Assembly: GCF_019904155.1 (NCBI RefSeq)
Contig: NZ_JAHCMB010000116.1
Span: 6,091-70,090 of the forward strand
Direction: 5' to 3'
Length of the DNA: 64,000 nucleotides
Origin: Paenibacillus sinensis
Lineage (GTDB): Bacteria > Bacillota > Bacilli > Paenibacillales > Paenibacillaceae
Below, in pieces: positions 8,274 through 15,649 of this stretch. The notes beneath the pieces are model-generated. The model had not been told where the DNA came from and ran no database searches. It saw nothing but the letters and a program-made list of their open reading frames with translations. The translations under genes were made by a program, and so were the position numbers. The stretch's first letter is position 1. The number at the start of each line of letters is the position of its first letter.

Positions 8274-8999
8274 ATGAGAACGGGCACGAGCGGTATGAAA
8301 AGAACAAGACGGCTTGCGGCGCTGCTTGCCGGAGCGCTGCTGTGCGGAAGCGGCGCTCCGTGCTCCGCCGCTCCTGCACAGGCGGAGCCGGAACGCCGCC
8401 ACACCCTTCTCGGACATGGCCACCGCCTGGTACTGATCGACGCCGGACACGGTGGCATCGATGGAGGCACATCGCATGGCGACATTCTCGAGAAGGATCT
8501 CACGCTTGCGATCTCCCGCAAGCTGTTCCTGGAGCTGCGCTCGGACGGCTTCGATGTCGCGCTTAACCGGTTCGGCGATTATGCGCCGAGCGATGAGAAC
8601 ATGTGGCTGCGGAGCAGATCGCGCCATCTCAAGGATCTCGCCCAGCGCAAAGAGTTGGCCGAGATGCTCTCCGCGGCCATCGTCGTCAGCGTGCATATCA
8701 ACTGGGCCTCATCGCCCACCAAGCATGGCCCTGTCGTTCTGTACCGCCAGGAGGGGCGCAGCTACATGCTGGCGAACACCATTCAGGACCGGCTGAACGA
8801 TCTGTACGGTACGAAGACGGAGGTCCGGCCCGGCAAGCCGTTCTACCTGCTGAACAAAATAACCGCCCCCACGGTAATCGTGGAGGCGGGATTTATCAGC
8901 AGTCCGGCAGACCGGTCCAGGCTGACCACTTCAAAAGGCCAGGAGAAGATTGCAGAAGCGATCGCTGAGGGGATCGCCGCTTATCTTATGGAAGTGTAG
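8274..8999 (+). CDS. N-acetylmuramoyl-L-alanine amidase (Amidase_3, CwlD-like)
   Basis: 241 residues with a signal peptide (basic start MRTGTSGMKRTRR, hydrophobic LAALLAGALLCG, Ala-rich cleavage region). The mature part is a zinc amidase of the Amidase_3 family, which cleaves the lactyl-amide bond between N-acetylmuramic acid and L-Ala. Expected zinc ligands and the catalytic glutamate are visible in DAGHGGIDGG, ILEKDLTLAI, VVSVHIN and VIVEAGFIS. Single-domain architecture with a signal peptide and no SPOR, SH3 or cell-wall-binding repeat is like CwlD, the cortex-modifying amidase of sporulation, though a vegetative role is not excluded. Its last 14 bases overlap the end of the convergent deacetylase gene. 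Confidence 0.85.
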   Translation: MRTGTSGMKRTRRLAALLAGALLCGSGAPCSAAPAQAEPERRHTLLGHGHRLVLIDAGHGGIDGGTSHGDILEKDLTLAISRKLFLELRSDGFDVALNRFGDYAPSDENMWLRSRSRHLKDLAQRKELAEMLSAAIVVSVHINWASSPTKHGPVVLYRQEGRSYMLANTIQDRLNDLYGTKTEVRPGKPFYLLNKITAPTVIVEAGFISSPADRSRLTTSKGQEKIAEAIAEGIAAYLMEV

Positions 9000-9864
9000 G
9001 CCCGGGCTTCCAGCGGTACTTCTCCCGGACCATGTCGGTAATTCCGACGAACTGCACGCTGCCCTTCAGCTCCTGTATACCGCTGCGGATGCCTGCGGCG
9101 GTTTCCTTGCCCTGAATCCCGACATGGCCTATGGTTATGCAGTAATGCTGTTCCCCGGCTCGCTGCCCGGCCAGCTTGAGCTGCTTCGCGACATGCGAGG
9201 CCGTATGGGTATCATCCAGGAACAGATCGTTCTCAACCTTGGGCAGACCCATCTGGTGGGCCGTGCTCCCGGCGACGGAACGGTAATTGGTCCGGCTGTC
9301 CACGAAGAACAGCCCTCTCTCCTTGCACACGGAGAGCACAATCCGCATCACCCGTTCATCTCCCGTAACTTTAGAGCCCATATGATTGTTGATTCCGGCG
9401 GCGTAAGGCACCTCATCCACAGCCGCCTCAACACGCCGGCGGATTTCGTCGTCGCTCAAGCTCGTGAGCACCGCACCCGGCCCCAGCCAGCTAGCTTTGC
9501 CGTGACGGGGCTCCATCGGAAGATGGACAAGCACGTCAAGCCCCCTTTTGTGGGCTGCAATCGCATCGGCTTTGGAGGTGCGCAGAAACGGCATGACCGC
9601 GACCGTGAACTTCACCGGCAGGGCCAGCATCTCCTCTGTTCCGCGCATCCCGTTGCCGAAATCATCTATAATAATGGCAATCTGGGGCTTTCCGGCAGAC
9701 TTCTGATCCTTGGCAGGAGCAGCGCTGCGGGGTTCATTCGCGGAATAAGCCGCAGCCGGACCCGGCAGACCGGTCAGCGCAAAACTCAAAATCAGGAGCA
9801 AGACAAGTACCCGTTTAAAGCTTGCAGCAGTATTCCTGTTCGCTTGCCAGCGTTTTTTTATCAT
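8986..9864 (-). CDS. Divergent polysaccharide deacetylase (YibQ-type)
   Basis: 292 residues from ATG 9864. An N-terminal hydrophobic segment (VLVLLLILSFALTGL) acts as signal peptide or anchor. The domain that follows (IAIIIDDFGNGMRG, FTVAVMPF, VLVHLPMEP, INNHMGSKVT, FFVDSRT) matches the divergent polysaccharide deacetylase family, with the metal-binding DD and HxxxH-like features of the NodB fold. The substrate is unknown, probably an envelope polysaccharide. I start at ATG 9864 because AGGGAGG is 9 bases upstream; the ATG at 9873 abuts the ribosome binding site directly. The gene lies 100 bases downstream of zwf on the same strand and overlaps the amidase gene tail to tail. Confidence 0.85.
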   Translation of the reverse strand: MIKKRWQANRNTAASFKRVLVLLLILSFALTGLPGPAAAYSANEPRSAAPAKDQKSAGKPQIAIIIDDFGNGMRGTEEMLALPVKFTVAVMPFLRTSKADAIAAHKRGLDVLVHLPMEPRHGKASWLGPGAVLTSLSDDEIRRRVEAAVDEVPYAAGINNHMGSKVTGDERVMRIVLSVCKERGLFFVDSRTNYRSVAGSTAHQMGLPKVENDLFLDDTHTASHVAKQLKLAGQRAGEQHYCITIGHVGIQGKETAAGIRSGIQELKGSVQFVGITDMVREKYRWKPGPTLP

Positions 9865-9964
9865 TTTCTTCATCCTCCCTGCCAGCATCGCTCAATGATT
9901 ACATTGTTTGATGGGAGGGAGTTTTTTATGTGGAACATGGGAAGTCAACAATTGTCAGGCCATT

Positions 9965-11470
9965 TTATTGGACCAGCCCGGCGTTCTCCAACTGATGAGA
10001 TGGTTCTTCTTCGGAATCCAGCCACCAGCTGTAGCCATCCCTGGCAAGCAATTCATTAGCAGCTTCAGGTCCAAAAGTTCCCGCTTCGTACAGATGCAGC
10101 TTCGTCGCATTTTGTGCAAATGCCTGAAGAACCGGCTCTACCCACCGCCACGCCTTCTCCACCTCTTCAAAATGCGCGTAATAGCTGGAGTCTCCCTGCA
10201 GCGCGCCCAGAATCAGATTCTCGTAGGCCTCCGGAAGTTCCCTCCCGCTTGGAGATAGATCAATCTGGACCGGTTTCGGTCCGGCAAGAGGATTGTCGAT
10301 GACATTCAGTTGTAGGGAAATCCGCTCATCCGGATTCATTTCCAGAATCAGCAGGTTGGAGCTGGGGCCGCTGCCCAAGGAAACCGAACCTGCAACTGGC
10401 TCTTTGAACTCAATGACGATCCTTGTGCCTTTCTCTTTCAATCTTTTTCCCGTCCGGATATAAAAAGGTATTCCCCGCCATAGATCATTGTCGATCTTCA
10501 ATCTGGCCGCTACAAACGTCTCGGTCGTTGAATCCGGAGAAATCCCGTTCTCGCCCTTGTAGCCCGGAACCTCCACACCATCGATGCTTCCTGCCGTGTA
10601 CTGCCCCCGCACAATATCCAGTTCCATATTCTCCTGAATGACTGGAACGAGGTCCTCCATCACCTGTTTCTTCTTCAGCCGAATCTCCTCATGGGAGCCG
10701 GATGCCGGAAGCTGGATGGCTGTCATCATCATCAGCTGCAGCATGTGGTTCTGGAACATATCTCTTAAAGCGCCGACATGGTCGTAATAGCCCGCGCGTT
10801 CTTCCACTCCGACGGTTTCGCCTGCCGTAATCTGTACATTGGCGATAAGCTGGTTTTTCCACAACGCCTTGATCATCGGATTGCTCTGCCGCAGAGCCTG
10901 AAATTCCTGAAGCATTGGCTTGCCCAGGTAATGGTCGATAATAAAGATCTCAGCTTCCGAAAAAGAGGCGCTCAGCTTCCGGTTAAGCTCCCGTGCCGTC
11001 TGCAGATCGCTCCCGAAGGGCTTCTCGATCACCAGACGTTTCCAGCCCTGTGTAATTCCAAGCCCGCCCGCTTGAATATTCTCGGCTATCGGTCCGAAGA
11101 ACTCCGGTCCTACCGAAAGGTAGAACAGGCGATTGGCCGGACGTCCCAGCCCTTGCTCCCATTCTTCTATTTCGCCCAGCAGCTTATGATAATCCTCAGT
11201 CTGTCCGATATCCAGCACGCTGTACCGGAACAAACTCTGGAACTCCTTCAGCATTTGAGGGTTATGGCTCCCCCGTCTGGAGAAGCGGCCGATCGACTGC
11301 TCGATGTTCTCTCTAAAGATTTCGTCACTCCACTCTCTTCTTCCAAGCCCGATTACAGAAAAATCACGGGGAAGCAGGCGGTCCATGAACAAGTTATATA
11401 AAGCGGGATATATTTTTCGCTTCGCCAAATCTCCTGTGGCGCCGAATAAGATCAATGTCGTTGGCTCCAT
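9965..11470 (-). CDS. zwf: Glucose-6-phosphate 1-dehydrogenase
   Basis: 501 residues. It oxidises glucose 6-phosphate to 6-phosphogluconolactone with NADP, the entry to the oxidative pentose phosphate pathway. The protein begins MEPTTLILFGATGDLAKRK, with the nucleotide-binding GATGDLA motif, and contains the substrate site IIDHYLGKPMLQ and RVVIEKPFG-type (RLVIEKPFGSD) segments. The start is ATG 11470 with GGTGAGAGGA upstream; the open frame extends further upstream but without support. It is divergent from a LysR regulator whose start is 136 bases away, so that regulator may act on zwf. I see no clear terminator after it, and read-through into the deacetylase gene is possible. Confidence 0.95.
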   Translation of the reverse strand: MEPTTLILFGATGDLAKRKIYPALYNLFMDRLLPRDFSVIGLGRREWSDEIFRENIEQSIGRFSRRGSHNPQMLKEFQSLFRYSVLDIGQTEDYHKLLGEIEEWEQGLGRPANRLFYLSVGPEFFGPIAENIQAGGLGITQGWKRLVIEKPFGSDLQTARELNRKLSASFSEAEIFIIDHYLGKPMLQEFQALRQSNPMIKALWKNQLIANVQITAGETVGVEERAGYYDHVGALRDMFQNHMLQLMMMTAIQLPASGSHEEIRLKKKQVMEDLVPVIQENMELDIVRGQYTAGSIDGVEVPGYKGENGISPDSTTETFVAARLKIDNDLWRGIPFYIRTGKRLKEKGTRIVIEFKEPVAGSVSLGSGPSSNLLILEMNPDERISLQLNVIDNPLAGPKPVQIDLSPSGRELPEAYENLILGALQGDSSYYAHFEEVEKAWRWVEPVLQAFAQNATKLHLYEAGTFGPEAANELLARDGYSWWLDSEEEPSHQLENAGLVQ

Positions 11471-11525
11471 TCCTCTCACCCTTTCAAAGCCGGCTCGTTT
11501 CTTTAAATTTTGTTTTCTAAAAAGC

Positions 11526-11576
11526 TGGCTTACTTTTTGTAATAACACTATAATACGTTTGTTGGCTATATACGTA
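11526..11576 (+). promoter_or_regulatory. Promoter and possible operator between zwf and lysR-type gene
   Basis: TGGCTT (11526-11531) and TATAAT (11549-11554) are 17 bases apart and face the LysR gene. An inverted repeat TACGT / ACGTA (11554-11558 and 11572-11576, 13-base spacer) immediately overlaps and follows the -10, a plausible LysR-type autoregulatory site. The site assignment is inference. Confidence 0.45.
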
Positions 11577-11605
11577 ATTGATAAAACAAAGAGGTGCCAT
11601 AAACC

Positions 11606-12493
11606 GTGTCTATGACCAATAACAATGAGCTGTATAAAGTCTTCTATTGGGCAGCCAAAACGGGAAGCTTGACCCAGGCGGCCAAAATCCTGTTTCTTAC
11701 CCAGCCAAGCGTCAGCCATTCCATTAAGCAGCTGGAGGACAGCTTCGGCATGACCTTGTTTCAGCGCAACTCCAAAGGCGTCGTCCTTACCCAGGAAGGC
11801 GCCCAGCTCTTTTCCTATATTGAACAATCGCAAATACTGATCTCACTGGCTGAGAAGAAAATGGCCGAACTGAAAAATCTGGAGAGCGGAGAGCTTCGGA
11901 TCGGCGGCAGCGACTCCCTCTTCAAGCATTTCCTGCTTCCGTATCTGGAGCGTTATCACCGGGAGTACCCGGACGTAAGTCTGCATCTCAACCATGGCAC
12001 AACGCCGGAGGTCATCCAGTTTCTCAAAGAGGGCAAGATTGATCTGGGCGTCGTCCGCACCCCTATTCTGGACCCGCAGCTGACCGTGATGGAGAGTTAT
12101 GGGCTGAAGGATTGCTTCGTCGCGGGCGACAAATACGCCAAGCTGAAAGGACAGGTTCTGACGCTGGATCAGCTGCTGCGGTACCCGATTATTTTGTTCT
12201 CCCGCAACAGCCGGGCACGGACGGCGATCACGGAGCTTGTCGAGCAGCAGGGTTATCAGCTTACGCCGGATATCGAAGTCGGCAGCGTGGATCTTCTGAT
12301 TGAATTTGCCCGGAGAGGACTCGGGATCTCCTACATTACCAAAGAGTTTGTCACAAATGAGCTGCAGGACGGTTCCCTGTTCGAAGTAAGCCTCAATGTG
12401 GATCTTCCGGCTTCCAAGGCCGGCATTATGACGATACGGAATGTGCCTTTATCAAGTCCGGCGGGCAAATTTCTTGAGATTATGAGCGAATAG
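11606..12493 (+). CDS. LysR-family transcriptional regulator
   Basis: 295 residues. An N-terminal winged helix-turn-helix (FYWAAKTGSLTQAAKIL, LTQPSVSHSIKQLED, FQRNSKGVVLTQEG) is followed by a LysR substrate-binding domain from about residue 95. The start is GTG 11606, with GAGGTG 9 bases upstream; an ATG two codons later is possible. It is divergently oriented to zwf, the usual arrangement for LysR regulators and a target, so control of zwf or of NADPH supply is a reasonable guess. The effector is not identifiable from sequence. Confidence 0.9.
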   Translation: MSMTNNNELYKVFYWAAKTGSLTQAAKILFLTQPSVSHSIKQLEDSFGMTLFQRNSKGVVLTQEGAQLFSYIEQSQILISLAEKKMAELKNLESGELRIGGSDSLFKHFLLPYLERYHREYPDVSLHLNHGTTPEVIQFLKEGKIDLGVVRTPILDPQLTVMESYGLKDCFVAGDKYAKLKGQVLTLDQLLRYPIILFSRNSRARTAITELVEQQGYQLTPDIEVGSVDLLIEFARRGLGISYITKEFVTNELQDGSLFEVSLNVDLPASKAGIMTIRNVPLSSPAGKFLEIMSE

Positions 12494-12577
12494 CGGGCGA
12501 CAGACTCAAAGGGTACATGCAGAAAAAAGAACGGCAGCCAGTCGACAGCCGCTCCGGTTCCAGTGTATTCTAATAAA

Positions 12578-12595
12578 AGACTATAACAATAATCT
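12578..12595 (+). promoter_or_regulatory. Operator of the BlaI-like regulator, site 1
   Basis: An 18-base imperfect palindrome (AGACTATA, AC, AATAATCT) lies 54 bases upstream of the blaI-like start codon. Its left arm is identical to that of the perfect palindrome at 14648-14665, and the right arm differs at two positions. Such GACTA..TAGTC dyads are the type bound by BlaI/MecI repressors. Confidence 0.65.
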
Positions 12596-12648
12596 TTTGG
12601 AATACCGATATTAGAAAGAGGTTCCTAAACCGCAAGGAGGGAGTGCCA

Positions 12649-13044
12649 TTGAAGCGAAAAGAAAAAAATATTAGCCCTTCCGAGCTTGTTGTGATGAAGG
12701 TATTGTGGGAGGAAGGGCGCTGCCCGGCCAGCGTCATCGTTGAGCGTGTGACGAAGCAATCCACCTGGCATTTTCGAACGGTGAAGACCCTTCTTCGGAA
12801 TTTGGTGGCTAAAGGCTTTGCAGGCTATACCGTGGATGAACGCGACAGCCGGATTTATTATTATGTTCCGCTTGTGGAGGAGCAGCAATACCTCCAGCAA
12901 GAGCGGGAGCAATTTCTTCAAATGTATTACGGCGGGGACCGAACCTCCCTGTTGGCCGGGTTTCTGAAGGATAGCGGCGGCTTATCCAAGGACGAGGCGG
13001 CGAAACTTAGAGAGATGCTTGAAGCCAGCTCCCAAGAGGATTGA
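12649..13044 (+). CDS. BlaI/MecI-family transcriptional repressor
   Basis: 131 residues. An N-terminal winged helix (ISPSELVVMKVLWEEG, WHFRTVKTLLRNLVAKGF, DSRIYYYVPLV) of the BlaI/MecI type is followed by a C-terminal dimerisation helix region. The start is TTG 12649, with AAGGAGG 8 bases upstream; the in-frame GTG 12643 would be too close to the site. It lies 3 bases upstream of an M56 membrane protease gene, the classical repressor/sensor-protease pairing in which proteolysis relieves repression. No beta-lactamase gene is nearby, so the regulated function is something else. Confidence 0.9.
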   Translation: MKRKEKNISPSELVVMKVLWEEGRCPASVIVERVTKQSTWHFRTVKTLLRNLVAKGFAGYTVDERDSRIYYYVPLVEEQQYLQQEREQFLQMYYGGDRTSLLAGFLKDSGGLSKDEAAKLREMLEASSQED

Positions 13045-13047
13045 TCC

Positions 13048-14598
13048 ATGGACATGCTGTTACCCATGCTTTTCTTGAAAGGATTAGAGCTAAGTCTTGC
13101 GGGTACCGTCATCGCTTCCATCGTGCTGTTCCTCCGACGCTTCGGGCGCCGGCTCTTGAGCCCCCGTGTCATGTGTTGGCTGTGGGCGCTGCTTCTTGTG
13201 AAGCTTCTCCTTCCATTCAATCTGCCCAGTGCTGCCAGTATTGAGAATTGGACAGACCCGTATCTATATGGAGAAAAGTATGGTGTGGGCAACCTGCTGA
13301 CTGCCGCAGGCAATAGCTGGAGCGACATTAGTGAACGGATGGCCCCCCAGCAAGCGGAAACGCCCGCCTACAAGGACATGCGCATGTATCAAAATGGCAA
13401 AGAAACCCTGGTGTCTCTGCCAGCCGCTAAGCAGGAATTGGTTCGCTCTCTTCGTGCCCACACCGGAATGACGGAAGTGGAAACAGCTTTAGCGGTAATC
13501 TGGATTGCCGGTGCGCTAATAGCGGCGGGCTGGAGCCGATGGCGAAGCCGGGGCGTCAGGCGGCTGATCCGCAACGCCCTCCCCTACGACAGCGAGGATC
13601 TGAGACAGCTTCTGGACGCTTGCCGCCAGGAGGCAGGTATCCGCAGACCGATCCGGCTCATGCGGTCAGCTCTGCCCTACCCTGCACTGCATGGATGGCT
13701 CCGGCCGGTTATTTTGCTTCCCTATGACAGCAATAAAGCTTACCGGCGAGAGGAACTGCGTCTGATCTTCCTGCATGAGCTAATGCACCATAAGCAGATG
13801 GATATTCTTCTATTCCGTCTGGCCCACTTCTTGCAGTTGGTTCATTGGTTTAATCCTCTGCTCCGACTGGCATTGAGACGGTACGGAGACGATCTGGAAA
13901 TACGCTGTGATGGGCAGGCGCTGAAGCTGCTGGATCGGGAGGAAGGACTCCGCTACGGGATGCTTCTTGTGCATCAAGGGGAGCTGAATCTTGGTCCTGC
14001 TCCACATAGTCCGGGAGTCTACTGGCTGTCCAGATCGTCTCAGCTCAGGCAGCGTATTAAGCATATTGCCCTACATATCCGTCATTCAGACGGTGGTAAG
14101 CGCAAGCTGCTGTTGCGGTATGCAGCCGGGCTCGCGCTCGCACTTCTGCTGGCGTCTATCCTGCTTCCTGCCAATAACATGTATGCCGTCCTCCGCAACG
14201 CTCAAACCCCCATGATATATGGGTATTGGCTGGAGAACGGCGCAAGTCCGCGGGATGAAGCCGTGCTGAATAGTATGGCGGAGCAGGCAGCAGGGCTTGG
14301 TACGGACTCTTCTACGGTCCGCTTGATCTATAAGGCAGAGTATAAAGCTTCCCTCTTCCGCCATACCTGGAATCGAATGCGTCTGTTGGCTGAAACGGAC
14401 AAGCATCCTTGGTCTATACAAGTGAATACCCGGCCTATCCGGGCTGCTGTTCAGGAACGAAATATTCAGGACGGGCAAGTTCTCCTGATGCTGCAGTATC
14501 CTTACGCTCCGATCAAGTACTGGGGCTTCGGCATCGGCAAGGGAATCATGACCGACCTGCCCAGCCTGAAGCTGCTGGACCACATCAAGCTGTATTGA
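13048..14598 (+). CDS. M56-family membrane metalloprotease (BlaR1/MecR1-like)
   Basis: 516 residues. N-terminal transmembrane helices (about 1-60 and 150-165) precede a cytosolic M56 zinc protease domain with the HELMHH motif at residues 243-248, then another transmembrane segment (LLLRYAAGLALALLLASIL, about 352-370). The C-terminal about 145 residues, predicted extracellular, do not show the penicillin-binding SxxK/KTG features of BlaR1, so the ligand is probably not a beta-lactam. In known systems the activated protease cleaves the BlaI repressor. The start is ATG 13048, three bases after the blaI stop. Confidence 0.88.
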   Translation: MDMLLPMLFLKGLELSLAGTVIASIVLFLRRFGRRLLSPRVMCWLWALLLVKLLLPFNLPSAASIENWTDPYLYGEKYGVGNLLTAAGNSWSDISERMAPQQAETPAYKDMRMYQNGKETLVSLPAAKQELVRSLRAHTGMTEVETALAVIWIAGALIAAGWSRWRSRGVRRLIRNALPYDSEDLRQLLDACRQEAGIRRPIRLMRSALPYPALHGWLRPVILLPYDSNKAYRREELRLIFLHELMHHKQMDILLFRLAHFLQLVHWFNPLLRLALRRYGDDLEIRCDGQALKLLDREEGLRYGMLLVHQGELNLGPAPHSPGVYWLSRSSQLRQRIKHIALHIRHSDGGKRKLLLRYAAGLALALLLASILLPANNMYAVLRNAQTPMIYGYWLENGASPRDEAVLNSMAEQAAGLGTDSSTVRLIYKAEYKASLFRHTWNRMRLLAETDKHPWSIQVNTRPIRAAVQERNIQDGQVLLMLQYPYAPIKYWGFGIGKGIMTDLPSLKLLDHIKLY

Positions 14599-14647
14599 CT
14601 GACGCTTAACCCGCATGTGTGGAGTGAAGCGTCTTTCATACCAAAAT

Positions 14648-14665
14648 AGACTATACTTATAGTCT
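14648..14665 (+). promoter_or_regulatory. Operator of the BlaI-like regulator, site 2
   Basis: A perfect inverted repeat, AGACTATA-CT-TATAGTCT, lies 45-60 bases upstream of the next small gene and 50 bases after the protease gene stop. It matches site 1 (12578-12595) in 14 of 18 positions, including the whole left arm. Two copies flanking one repressor operon is strong evidence for a shared operator. Confidence 0.7.
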
Positions 14666-14710
14666 GTTATTCAAGTCTCTATTTTCTATTCAGAAAGGAA
14701 GATGAAGAGT

Positions 14711-15100
14711 ATGATCCAAAGTAATTCTGTAGACAATTCCTCCTGTACCTGCAAGCACTTCCCTATCTCTACCGGCGCAGTTAATCGGACGAATGAAAAC
14801 CAGCCCTCCTTCAGCCAGTATTTAGCCCCCCTGCTGTCGGGGATGATTTCGCCTTTCGGTATTCAAAGTCAGGACTCGTCCTCCAGTTTGTCCAGTATGC
14901 TTCCGTTCACGGGTTATTCCTCTTATATGCCCCAGCTTGCAAGCCAATCGGATAGCTTAAATGGCAGCACCATGGCTCTTCTGGCCCTGCTGCTGGGTGC
15001 TGGAAGCAGCGCCTATATGCAGCCCTATTACGGATATCGAAACACTTCAACACTCGGCTATCTGCAACCGGGTACTTCCCGAATCGACCTCAAGCGGTAG
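14711..15100 (+). CDS. Small Ser-rich hypothetical protein, likely BlaI-like target
   Basis: 129 residues from ATG 14711 (an ATG at 14702 is also in frame; AAGGA lies 11 and 2 bases upstream of the two). The composition is rich in Ser, Gln, Asn, Tyr and Leu. It has a CTCKH pair of cysteines near the N-terminus, a weakly hydrophobic stretch (STMALLALLLGAGSS, about 90-104) and a Tyr-rich tail. There is no signal peptide and no family that I recognise. The upstream palindrome identical in type to that of the blaI operon makes it the most likely output of the neighbouring repressor-protease system. Confidence 0.7.
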   Translation: MIQSNSVDNSSCTCKHFPISTGAVNRTNENQPSFSQYLAPLLSGMISPFGIQSQDSSSSLSSMLPFTGYSSYMPQLASQSDSLNGSTMALLALLLGAGSSAYMQPYYGYRNTSTLGYLQPGTSRIDLKR

Positions 15101-15121
15101 ATCGAAGAGAATAAGAACAGG

Positions 15122-15166
15122 AGCGAATCATGCAGAGCATCTGCTCGACTTGATTCGCTTTTGTTG
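15122..15166 (+). terminator. Terminator after the small Ser-rich gene
   Basis: A 9-bp perfect stem (AGCGAATCA / TGATTCGCT) is followed by TTTTGTTGGTTT on the plus strand, 21 bases past the stop codon. The following 150 bases (15167-15318) show nothing that I can identify. Confidence 0.75.
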
Positions 15167-15318
15167 GTTTCCGGACGAATTGGGAATTCACTTCACCCTT
15201 GCCCCTTGTGGCTGACGGACATCATCTTGGTGTGCCTGATGGCCGGATGTGCGAAGGCTGAATGATCGGGCCTTCGGTTTCAGATCATCAACAGCTGCTC
15301 AACATCCGCATTCAACAC

Positions 15319-15360
15319 AAATAAGGCCCGCAATTGCCTTAGCAACTACGAGCCTTATTT
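15319..15360 (-). terminator. Terminator-like hairpin after tRNA-Leu
   Basis: A 9-bp perfect stem AAATAAGGC / GCCTTATTT with a 24-base loop lies 10 bases beyond the tRNA 3' end, followed on the minus strand by TGTGTT. The long loop makes it a modest terminator. Confidence 0.6.
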
Positions 15361-15369
15361 ATAAGTTGA

Positions 15370-15454
<85 letters not shown>

Positions 15455-15491
15455 ATATTTCGAACCGCTTCATTTCGCGGCCACAAGATAG

Positions 15492-15520
15492 ATCATACCA
15501 TGCAGGGAATTCAGAGTCAA
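15492..15520 (-). promoter_or_regulatory. Promoter of tRNA-Leu
   Basis: On the minus strand, TTGACT (15520-15515) and TATGAT (15497-15492) are separated by exactly 17 bases, placing transcription start about 30 bases upstream of the tRNA 5' end. Confidence 0.75.
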
Positions 15521-15554
15521 CTCATTTTTAGTGCCGCTGCTTGAATAGCTAAAA

Positions 15555-15597
15555 AAAGGCAGCTATGCGAAATCAATCCTCCGCATAGCTGCCTTTT
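15555..15597 (-). terminator. Terminator of the SLH-protein gene
   Basis: A 15-bp perfect stem (AAAGGCAGCTATGCG and its complement) with a short loop, followed on the minus strand by a T-run (15557-15551). It lies about 50 bases after the stop of the 15650-18898 gene. Confidence 0.85.
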
Positions 15598-15649
15598 CAA
15601 ATGCCTTATTGCGATCCCGGTTGATTCAGCTTCAACTCCGGTGCATCAC

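Noticed and set aside
9928..10059. A 43-residue plus-strand ORF with GGGAGGGAG site, antisense to the end of zwf
   Set aside because: A strong ribosome binding site but no family, no promoter, and it lies over the coding end of zwf; most likely chance.
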